Source of the DNA: JABDGR01 sp035546135
GTDB taxonomy: Bacteria > Verrucomicrobiota > Verrucomicrobiia > Opitutales > JABDGR01
Reading direction: 5' to 3'
Assembly (NCBI GenBank): GCA_035546135.1
Contig: DASZWY010000282.1
Location: 1 to 6,526 of the forward strand
DNA length: 6,526 nt
Each line of letters starts with the position of its first letter. The stretch's first letter is position 1. The notes under the pieces were generated by a model. That model ran no database searches and had not been told where the DNA came from. It worked only from the letters and a program-made list of their open reading frames with translations. Below, in pieces: positions 1 to 5,693 of the stretch. A program made the position numbers and the translations under genes.

Positions 1-59
1 AGCTGCGCGAGCTGGCGCAGGCGGTCGGGCGGCAACGGCGGCGTGGGGTCCTGGCCCAT
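1..59 (-). CDS. 5' end of an unidentified gene, truncated by the window edge
   Basis: Reading leftwards from an ATG at 59-57 there are 19 complete codons and no stop before the window ends. They encode MGQDPTPPLPPDRLRQLAQ. Almost every codon ends in G or C, as in the neighbouring real genes, which supports coding. The ATG lies 2 nt after the dps stop codon (TAA at 64-62), so the two genes are very probably cotranscribed, and translation may be coupled because no Shine-Dalgarno motif precedes the ATG. The visible peptide is proline-rich and then turns amphipathic. It is too short to assign a family, and I do not recognise it. The product could be functionally linked to Dps only in the weak sense of sharing its transcript. 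Confidence 0.6.
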   Translation of the reverse strand, partial: MGQDPTPPLPPDRLRQLAQ

Positions 60-61
60 GA

Positions 62-547
62 TTACACGTCGTGGGCTTCGAGGAACCACAGCGCCTGGTC
101 GAGCGTGCGCGAGACGGCGGTGAACAAATCGGCGGTGTCGCGGTCGCCGGCTTGGTCCGCGGAGTCGATGGCGTCGCGGGCGTGGTTGGCGGCGAAACCG
201 TAGCGCTCGGCGAGCGCGGCGACGTGGCCGAAGTCGTCGAGCTTTTTGGCCGGGTATTCGGGAATCTGCGAGGCCTGGGCAGCCAGGCGCACGGTGCCCT
301 GCGCGGAGCCGCCGAGGGCCATCGCGCGCTCGGCGATGACGTCGATATGCTTCTCCACCTCGTCGGCCAAAAATTCAAACAGCTTGTGGAGCTGGTAGAA
401 GTGGCGGCCGCGCACATTCCAGTGCGCCTGGAGCGTCTGGCTGTGGAGGTCGGTGATGTCGGCCAGCGCCTGATTGAGCAGGGCCACGCTGTGCGCGCGG
501 GTCTTGGCGGACAATTTGTTGCGGGTGGAATGCGGGAGGTTGTTCAT
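62..547 (-). CDS. dps: Dps-family DNA-binding ferritin-like protein (miniferritin)
   Basis: A 161-residue protein of normal Dps length. The family forms a hollow dodecamer that oxidises Fe(II), preferably with H2O2, stores the ferric core and often coats DNA in starved or oxidatively stressed cells; it acts in the cytoplasm. Both Dps signatures are complete: HWNVRGRHFYQLHKLFE at 42-58 and IDVIAERAMALGGSA at 68-82. The inter-subunit ferroxidase residues are all present as H42, H54, E58, D69 and E73, with the same spacing as E. coli H51, H63, D67, D78 and E82. E58 replaces Asp, which the family allows. The N-terminal tail (residues 1-19) carries R9, K11, K15 and R17, so DNA binding through the tail is possible but unproven. 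It starts 22 nt after the carboxynorspermidine dehydrogenase gene ends, and a gene begins 2 nt after its stop. It has a probable promoter of its own and no Shine-Dalgarno motif. Confidence 0.96.
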   Translation of the reverse strand: MNNLPHSTRNKLSAKTRAHSVALLNQALADITDLHSQTLQAHWNVRGRHFYQLHKLFEFLADEVEKHIDVIAERAMALGGSAQGTVRLAAQASQIPEYPAKKLDDFGHVAALAERYGFAANHARDAIDSADQAGDRDTADLFTAVSRTLDQALWFLEAHDV

Positions 548-555
548 AATGGGAC

Positions 556-584
556 AATATACGCCAGATTTAGTCGGCGGGCAA
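556..584 (-). promoter_or_regulatory. Probable sigma-70-like promoter of dps
   Basis: On the minus strand, TTGCCC (584-579, 4 of 6 matches to TTGACA) is followed after exactly 17 nt by TATATT (561-556, 5 of 6 matches to TATAAT). The -35 box lies in the final Leu-Pro codons of the upstream carboxynorspermidine dehydrogenase gene and the -10 box lies in the 22-nt gap. Only 8 nt separate the -10 box from the dps ATG, so transcription would begin within a base or two of the start codon and give a leaderless or nearly leaderless mRNA. This would let dps be induced separately from the gene upstream. The call is based on consensus matching alone. Confidence 0.45.
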
Positions 585-1787
585 TTCCATCACGTTCCAG
601 GGAAGGCCGCGCCGGCCCAGCTCGGCGAGGAACGGCTCGGGGTCGAGCTGCTCCATGTTCCAGACGCCGGGCTTCAGCCAGGCGCCGGAGTTCATCATGA
701 TGGCGCCGACGACCGCGGGTACGCCCGTGGTGTAGCTGATGGCCTGCGCCTTGACCTCGCGGTAGCATTCCTGGTGGTCGCAGACGTTGTAGATATACAC
801 GCGGCGCTTCTTGCCGTTTTTGACGCCCTCGACAAGGCAGCCGATGTTCGTCTTGCCCTTGGTGCGCGGGCCGAGCGAAGCCGGGTCGGGCAGGAGGGTC
901 TTGAGAAACTGGATGGGCACGATGGCATGGCCCTGGTGCTGCACGGGGGCAATGCCGAGCATGCCGACATTTTGCAGCGAGCGCATGTGGTTGAGATAAT
1001 TGTCCGAAAACGTCATCCAGAAGCGCAGGCGCTTGACGCCGGGGATGTGCTTGGCGAGCGATTCGAGCTCTTCGTGATAAAGCAGGAAGGTTTTCTTCGG
1101 GCCGATGACCGGGAAGTCGAACGTGCGGCTCCAGGACAGCGGCTCGGTCTCGACCCATTCGCCATGCTCGAAATAGCGGCCGCGCGCGGAGACCTCGCGC
1201 AGGTTGATTTCCGGGTTGAAGTTGGTGGCGAACGGCAGGCCGTGGTCGCCCGCATTGGCGTCGAGGATGTCGATTTGCTCGATGCGGTCGAAAAGTTTTT
1301 TCTGCGCGTAGGCGCAAAAGACGTTGGTCACGCCCGGGTCGAAACCGGAGCCGAGGAGCGCCATGAGGCCGGCTTTCTGGAAGCGCTCCTGGTAGGCCCA
1401 CTGCCACTTGTATTCAAACTTGGCGACGTCGGGTGGCTCGTAGTTCGCGGTGTCAAGGTAGTGCACGCCGGCTTCGAGGCAGGCGTCCATGATGGGCAGG
1501 TCCTGATACGGCAGCGCGACGTTGATGACGAGGAAGGGCTTTTCCTTCTTGAGAAATTTCGCGAGCGCGGGCACGTCGTCCGCGTCGATCGCGGCGGTGC
1601 GGATGGGGCGCTTGAGCTGCGCGGCGATGGCCTTGCACTTGGACAGCGTGCGCGAGGCGAGGATGATTTCCGGGAAATGCTCGACGGCCTGCGCGCATTT
1701 ATGCGTGACCACGCCGCCGACACCGCCGGCGCCGATGATGAGAACCTTGCCGCGATTGCCGTCCGCTTTGACGCGTTTTTTGGTCAT
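570..1787 (-). CDS. Carboxynorspermidine/carboxyspermidine dehydrogenase (saccharopine dehydrogenase family)
   Basis: A 405-residue cytoplasmic enzyme. The family condenses L-aspartate semialdehyde with a diamine (putrescine or 1,3-diaminopropane) and reduces the imine with NADPH to give carboxyspermidine or carboxynorspermidine, which a separate decarboxylase (NspC) converts to the triamine. The N-terminal Rossmann fold is clear: VLIIGAGGVGGVVTHKCAQ at 15-33, then IILASRT at 41-47, with the arginine after the second strand that suits NADP(H). Further segments match my memory of the Vibrio enzyme rather than true saccharopine dehydrogenase: GSGFDPGVTNVF (146-157), DANAGDHGLPFATNFNPE (176-193), KTLLPDPASLGP (296-307) and the C-terminal SYTTGVPAV and NMEQLDPEPFL (351-387). 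Length also fits the roughly 400-residue bacterial type. Substrate choice between the two diamines cannot be read from sequence. No decarboxylase gene is in the window. dps follows after 22 nt. The ATG at 1787 gives a short basic tail before the first strand and has no Shine-Dalgarno motif. Confidence 0.9.
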   Translation of the reverse strand: MTKKRVKADGNRGKVLIIGAGGVGGVVTHKCAQAVEHFPEIILASRTLSKCKAIAAQLKRPIRTAAIDADDVPALAKFLKKEKPFLVINVALPYQDLPIMDACLEAGVHYLDTANYEPPDVAKFEYKWQWAYQERFQKAGLMALLGSGFDPGVTNVFCAYAQKKLFDRIEQIDILDANAGDHGLPFATNFNPEINLREVSARGRYFEHGEWVETEPLSWSRTFDFPVIGPKKTFLLYHEELESLAKHIPGVKRLRFWMTFSDNYLNHMRSLQNVGMLGIAPVQHQGHAIVPIQFLKTLLPDPASLGPRTKGKTNIGCLVEGVKNGKKRRVYIYNVCDHQECYREVKAQAISYTTGVPAVVGAIMMNSGAWLKPGVWNMEQLDPEPFLAELGRRGLPWNVMELPAD

Positions 1788-1858
1788 GAGTTTTTTAGGG
1801 ATGAGCGCCGCTTACTTTACGCAGAAACACCCCGAGGGGAAGCACGAAACGTTAAGGC

Positions 1859-1983
1859 GGGATGCGAAATGCAGAATGCCGTTCCGACACGGAAATTTTA
1901 CAATGGATGAGAATGGAAACGAGCAGCCCATGGCTGGTTTTCAACAAGACATTTTCATTCCAGACTTCATATTCCGCATTCCC
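1859..1983. repeat. Degenerate 7-nt repeats in two opposed arms (intergenic)
   Basis: The 217-nt gap between sppA and the dehydrogenase gene (1788-2004) holds no credible gene. Its left arm, on the plus strand, has three consecutive heptamers: ATGCGAA (1862-1868), ATGCAGA (1869-1875) and ATGCCGT (1876-1882). Its right arm (about 1950-1983), read on the minus strand, has the same 7-nt rhythm of purine-rich triplet plus four: GGA-ATGC-GGA-ATAT-GAA-GTCT-GGA-ATGA. The arms are inverted relative to each other. GGG-ATGCG-A-AAT at 1859-1870 can pair with 1971-1983 through 11 base pairs, with one bulged T (1980) and one A-C mismatch (1867 with 1974), around a loop of about 100 nt. It could be a decayed repeat element or a weak structure downstream of the sppA stop. 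No insertion-sequence features are seen. Confidence 0.45.
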
Positions 1984-2004
1984 CCTTCCTCGCTCCGCGC
2001 TGCT

Positions 2005-3846
2005 TCAGAACTGTAACACGTACGGCAGCCGGGCGTACAGACCGCGCGGGTCGTTGAAGGAGCGGAGGAAACTCCATTGCGACTGCACCTGGCGGAGCGT
2101 GGCGGCCACCGGGTCGCGGCCAGCCAGGGGCGCAAGTTGCGAGACCGGGCCGGGTTCGCCACCGCCGGCGAGCGCCTGCGCGATCGCCTGGAAGGGCAGG
2201 CGTTTTTCCGGGTATTGCACGAGCGTCCATTGCTGGTCTTTGAGATTCGCCAGTTCCGCGGCCTTGGTGATGGCGTCGCCGAGGCCGCCCAGGGCGTTGA
2301 CGAGGCCCTTGTCCTTGGCGACCGCTTCCGTGCCGCTCCACACGCGGCCCTGCGCGATGGCGCGCACCTGGTCGGGCTGAAGGTGACGTCCTTCCGCGAC
2401 TTTGGCGATAAACTGGTCGTAGAGAAAATCCACCAGCGTCTGCGCGAGTTTTTGCTCGTCGGGCGTCCACGGGCGCACCACGGAGTCCATGTCGGAATTG
2501 GGGACGGTCTTCACCGTGTCGAAAGTGAGGCCGTGCTGCGCGGCGATGTCCTGAAAATCAAAGTGCAGGCCGAAGACGCCGATGGAGCCGGTGACGGTGG
2601 TGGGCTCGGCGTAAATGTAATCGCTGTAGGCGGATATCCAGTAGCCGCCGCTGGCGGCGTAGGTGCCCATCGAGACGACGACGGGGATTTTCGCGTCGCG
2701 CAGGTTGCGGACTTCGCGCTGGATGAGCTCGCTGGCAAGGGCGCTGCCGCCGGGGCTGTTGACGCGCAGCACGACGGCCTTCACGTGCTTGTCGTTGCGG
2801 ATTTCGCGCAAAATAGAGGCCATTTCGTCGCCGCCGACGGAATCGGCGCCGTTGCCGCCGTCCACGATGTCACCCTCGGCATACACGATGGCGATGCGGT
2901 TGCTCGGAGCAAACGGGCTGTTGGCGGCGAGTTCGCGTTTCTCGGCGAGACGGCGCGCGTAAGTGGCCAGCGAGATTTGGGTGAACGTTTCGTTGTCGGA
3001 ATCGTAGGAGCCGACTTTTTCGAGCTCGTCAATCATCTGGTCGAGGTAAGCCAGCTTGTCCACGAGCTTCTTGTCGAGGGCGTCCTTGGCGAGGTAGAGG
3101 CCCGGCTCGGCGGCGAGTTTCTTGAAGGCGGCGGGGTCGAGCTTGCGGCTGGCGGCCATTTCGGTCGAGAGCGTGCCCCAGATGTCGCCCAGCAGGCCGG
3201 TGAGCTGCTCGCGGTCGGCGTCGCTCATGTGGTCTTCGGTGAAGATTTCCGTGGCGGACTTGTATTTGCCGACGCGGGTGACCTGCACGCCGACACCGTA
3301 TTTCTGCATCGCGCCGTGCACGAAGAGGGTTTGCGCGGTCAGGCCGTTGATGGAGAGGAACCCAAACGGGTTGAGGGCGACTTCGTTGGCAGCGCTGGCC
3401 ATGTAGTAGTCGCGCAAGGTCGGCTCGTCGAGGTAAGCGTAAACTTTTTTGCCGGCGGCCTCGAAACGCCCGATGGCTTGGCGCACTTCGCGCAGCGTGG
3501 CGTAGCCGGAGGCGGAGTCGCTCGTGTCAAAGCTGCCGGTGAGGTAAAGGGCGGTGATGTTGCGGTCCTTCGCGGCCTGGTCGAGGGCATCCACCACGTC
3601 GTAGAGGGCGAGGCGCGCCGGCTGCGGGCTGAAGCTCGGGCCTTGGACGGCATGGGCCGGGGAGTCAGTGATGGCCACGCCCATGTCGAATACCAGCACA
3701 GAGTTGGGATGGGTGGTCTCCTGGTGCGTGCCGAGGAGGCCGCGGACCAAGATCGCGAGGCCGACAAACAGCACCAACCCGGCGACCAGCAGCATGAGGA
3801 TGGTGGCCACAATGTTGGCCGCGACGGTCTTCCAAAAAAAGCGCAT
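2005..3846 (-). CDS. sppA: Signal peptide peptidase SppA, long (67K) form
   Basis: A 613-residue inner-membrane serine protease (peptidase family S49) that degrades signal peptides left after cleavage by signal peptidase. Length matches E. coli SppA (618 residues). A single membrane anchor spans about residues 11-37 and the rest should lie outside the cytoplasmic membrane. The protein has two S49 repeats, about 75-300 and 315-545. The catalytic pair of the long form is present: the general-base lysine K196 in RVGKYKSATEIF, and the nucleophile S399 in SMGTYAASGGYWIS. They are 203 residues apart, against 200 in E. coli (K209 and S409). The S49 motifs RVNSPGGSALASELI (361-375) and PTTVTGSIGVFG (415-426) are intact. 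In the known structure the two residues come from neighbouring subunits of a tetramer. I chose the ATG at 3846 because it places a short charged MRFFWKT directly before the membrane segment. An in-frame ATG at 3936 would add 30 unconvincing residues. No Shine-Dalgarno motif is present. Confidence 0.95.
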   Translation of the reverse strand: MRFFWKTVAANIVATILMLLVAGLVLFVGLAILVRGLLGTHQETTHPNSVLVFDMGVAITDSPAHAVQGPSFSPQPARLALYDVVDALDQAAKDRNITALYLTGSFDTSDSASGYATLREVRQAIGRFEAAGKKVYAYLDEPTLRDYYMASAANEVALNPFGFLSINGLTAQTLFVHGAMQKYGVGVQVTRVGKYKSATEIFTEDHMSDADREQLTGLLGDIWGTLSTEMAASRKLDPAAFKKLAAEPGLYLAKDALDKKLVDKLAYLDQMIDELEKVGSYDSDNETFTQISLATYARRLAEKRELAANSPFAPSNRIAIVYAEGDIVDGGNGADSVGGDEMASILREIRNDKHVKAVVLRVNSPGGSALASELIQREVRNLRDAKIPVVVSMGTYAASGGYWISAYSDYIYAEPTTVTGSIGVFGLHFDFQDIAAQHGLTFDTVKTVPNSDMDSVVRPWTPDEQKLAQTLVDFLYDQFIAKVAEGRHLQPDQVRAIAQGRVWSGTEAVAKDKGLVNALGGLGDAITKAAELANLKDQQWTLVQYPEKRLPFQAIAQALAGGGEPGPVSQLAPLAGRDPVAATLRQVQSQWSFLRSFNDPRGLYARLPYVLQF

Positions 3847-3853
3847 GGGGGAA

Positions 3854-3881
3854 AGTGTAGCCGCCGGCGGGCGGAGTGCAA
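3854..3881 (-). promoter_or_regulatory. Possible promoter of sppA
   Basis: On the minus strand TTGCAC (3881-3876) and TACACT (3859-3854, 4 of 6 matches to TATAAT) are separated by 16 nt. The -10 box ends 7 nt before the sppA ATG, so the transcript would begin at or beside the start codon. The spacer contains the perfect 10-bp palindrome CCGCCGGCGG (3861-3870), which could be an operator half-hidden in a GC-rich stretch or just chance. The -35 match is poor (3 of 6), so this is a weak prediction. Confidence 0.3.
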
Positions 3882-3984
3882 GGAGGCAGAATCGGAGAAA
3901 AGGGCCGACACGCATCCGCCACGCCGTCGTCACCACATTTTGATTTGATTGGGGTTGCGCCCCGCCGGTTCCGTGAATTTACGC

Positions 3985-4010
3985 TTTTTCGGCGCGCCGT
4001 TTGCTGTATT
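3985..4010 (+). promoter_or_regulatory. Weak candidate promoter for the unknown 505-residue gene
   Basis: In the 197-nt divergent region (3847-4043) the best plus-strand -10 candidate is TGTATT (4005-4010, 4 of 6), preceded at the extended -10 position by TG (4002-4003). It would give a leader of about 27 nt. The T-rich run at 3985-3989 is a poor -35 box at short spacing. The perfect 10-bp palindrome CGGCGCGCCG (3990-3999) lies just upstream of the -10 box. Nothing else coding is visible in this region. Confidence 0.2.
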
Positions 4011-4043
4011 CTTGTGCCAAGCTCCGCCCCGGCCGCCTCCGTC

Positions 4044-5561
4044 ATGACCCTCGAAGCCACCAAACGCGACAAGCAGTCCACCAGCCAGAAAGCCCTCGCC
4101 ATCAATCTGGATGACGAGATTTACGGAACGTTCGCCGAAATTGGCGCGGGGCAGGAGGTGGCGCGGCAGTTTTTCCAGGCCGGGGGCGCGGCGGGCACCG
4201 TGGCCAAGAGCATGTCGGCCTACGACATGAAGTTCAGCGACGACATCTACGGCAAGGCGCACCGCTATGTTTCGCGCGAGCGCCTGCTGCAAATGCTCGA
4301 CCACGAATATCAGTTGCTGAGCGAGCGGTTGAACCAGGTGCGGGGCGACCGCAGCACGTTTTTCGTTTACGCCAACACCGTGGCCGCCGCCAGCTACAAG
4401 GGCACCGGCGACTCGCACGGGTGGATGGGCATCCGCTTCCAGTTGCGGCCGCACGGCCCGCCCAACGACATCATCATCCATGTGCGCATGTGGGACAAGA
4501 CGGCCATCGCGCAACAGGACGCCCTCGGCATCACGGGCGTCAACCTGGTCTTCGGCGCCTTCAAGCTGCACCAGAACATCGAGGAGTTCATTTTGTCGCT
4601 GGCGGACAATCTGGGCATCCAGCGCATCGAGGTGGACATGCTGGAGCTCAACGGGCCGGACTTCGCCCACGTCGAAAACCGCGCCATCTGCCTGCATCTC
4701 GTCCAGCACGGCCTGACCAACGCGGTGCTGTATTCGCCCGACCGCCACGTGCTGCAGCCGTCGGAAGTGCTCTACAAAAAAGCCATCCTGGTCGAGCGCG
4801 GCTCGTTCCGGCCCGTGACGCACGTGAACATTGACATGATTGAGGCCGCGGGCGCGCAATTTTTGCAGGAGGAAAAGAACCGCGGGCAGGAGGTGGTGGT
4901 GCTGCTCGAAATCACGATGCACAACCTGCTCTCCGGCGGGGAACTGAACCTGGATGATTTTCTGGCGCGGGTGGACACGCTGGCGGCGCTGGGCTACCAC
5001 GTCCTCATCTCGAACTATTCCGAATTTTTCCGGCTGACGGACTATTTCCGCCGGTTCACCAAAAACATGGTCGGCATCGTGCTGGGGATCAACAACCTGC
5101 TCGAGGTCTTCAACGAGCAGTATTACGAAAACCTCGCGGGCGGCATCCTCGAGGCCTGCGGGCGGCTCTTCAAGGAAAACACCAAGATGTACGTGTACCC
5201 GATGAAAGGCTCGGGCTACAACCGCTACATCGCCGACCAGGCACAAAAGGAAGGGGCGGGCGCCGCGCCCCACGCGCCAACCATGCCGGGCGACTGGCTC
5301 ATCACCGCGCAAAACCTGCAGGTCAAAATCCACCTGCGCAACCTCTACGCCTACCTGCTCGAAAACCACTACATCGAGCCGGCGCTGGGCTTCCATTCGG
5401 AAAACCTCGGCATTTTCTCGCGCGACGTGCTGCGGCGCATCACCGAGGGCGACACCTCGTGGGAAAAGATGGTGCCGACCCAGGCCGCGGGCATCATCAA
5501 GGACCGCCAGCTCTTTGGATTCCGGCCGGGAGCCGCCAAAGCCGACGCGGTTGTGAGGTAA
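4044..5561 (+). CDS. Conserved-type protein of unknown function, 505 residues
   Basis: I do not recognise a characterised family. The protein looks soluble: no signal peptide and no membrane segment. Segments that look strongly constrained are YGTFAEIGAGQEVARQFF (27-44), GGAAGTVAKSMSAYDMKFSD (48-67) next to IYG (68-70), HRYVSRERLLQMLDHEY (73-89), IIIHVRMWDKTAIAQQDALG (143-162), QPSEVLYKKAILVERGSF (238-255) followed by RPVTHVNIDM (256-265), and SENLGIFSRDVL (452-463) with WEKMVP (473-478). From memory, related proteins of about 480 residues occur in several phyla, including Proteobacteria and Acidobacteria, under automatic names such as TonB-dependent receptor or nicotinate-nucleotide adenylyltransferase. 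I could not check this. The sequence supports neither name: no barrel, plug or signal peptide, and no GxFxPxHxGH nucleotidyltransferase motif. Residues about 398-417 form an Ala/Gly/Pro-rich loop that may be an insertion. I chose the ATG at 4044 because it gives about 19 residues before the first constrained segment; an upstream in-frame ATG at 3876 adds 56 unlikely residues. No Shine-Dalgarno motif. It is divergent from sppA, and the FKBP gene follows after 132 nt. Confidence 0.85.
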   Translation: MTLEATKRDKQSTSQKALAINLDDEIYGTFAEIGAGQEVARQFFQAGGAAGTVAKSMSAYDMKFSDDIYGKAHRYVSRERLLQMLDHEYQLLSERLNQVRGDRSTFFVYANTVAAASYKGTGDSHGWMGIRFQLRPHGPPNDIIIHVRMWDKTAIAQQDALGITGVNLVFGAFKLHQNIEEFILSLADNLGIQRIEVDMLELNGPDFAHVENRAICLHLVQHGLTNAVLYSPDRHVLQPSEVLYKKAILVERGSFRPVTHVNIDMIEAAGAQFLQEEKNRGQEVVVLLEITMHNLLSGGELNLDDFLARVDTLAALGYHVLISNYSEFFRLTDYFRRFTKNMVGIVLGINNLLEVFNEQYYENLAGGILEACGRLFKENTKMYVYPMKGSGYNRYIADQAQKEGAGAAPHAPTMPGDWLITAQNLQVKIHLRNLYAYLLENHYIEPALGFHSENLGIFSRDVLRRITEGDTSWEKMVPTQAAGIIKDRQLFGFRPGAAKADAVVR

Positions 5562-5693
5562 AACTTCTGTCATCCCTGGTGTGGATTTGCGCTTGGCAAG
5601 GAACGGGCCTTGTGGCATCGTGTCCCATTCTACGCCCTGCCTGATGGCATCCGGGCATCTCACGCATCCCGCGTCCACCACCCTATCCATACG

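Noticed and set aside
1830..1839. CCCCGAGGGG inverted repeat upstream of the dehydrogenase gene
   Set aside because: A 4-bp stem with a 2-nt loop cannot form a stable hairpin and is expected by chance in this base composition.
1882..1894. Hairpin TTCCG-ACA-CGGAA followed by A-TTTT on the plus strand, like a small terminator
   Set aside because: The stem is only 5 bp and no plus-strand gene ends here. On the minus strand, where transcripts do pass, no T-run follows the stem.
474..1910. A 478-codon plus-strand frame opposite the dehydrogenase gene, plus a 287-codon minus-strand alternative frame (1407-544)
   Set aside because: Both overlap the clearly recognised carboxynorspermidine dehydrogenase and show only low-complexity composition.
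3847..3936. Longer sppA starting at the ATG at 3936
   Set aside because: The start at 3846 gives a typical short charged N-terminus directly before the membrane anchor; the extra 30 residues add nothing recognisable and cross the possible promoter.
2077..3948. A 623-codon open frame on the plus strand opposite sppA
   Set aside because: sppA has its complete catalytic pair and motifs. The opposite frame has no family features and arises from GC-rich codon bias.
3876..4043. N-terminal extension of the unknown protein from an in-frame ATG at 3876
   Set aside because: The 56 extra residues look like translated intergenic DNA, would run through the candidate promoter, and the ATG at 4044 already gives a sensible leader to the first constrained segment.
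5597..5612. Hairpin CAAGG-6 nt-CCTTG after the unknown gene, as a terminator
   Set aside because: It is a short 5-bp stem with no following T-run, so a Rho-independent terminator is not supported.
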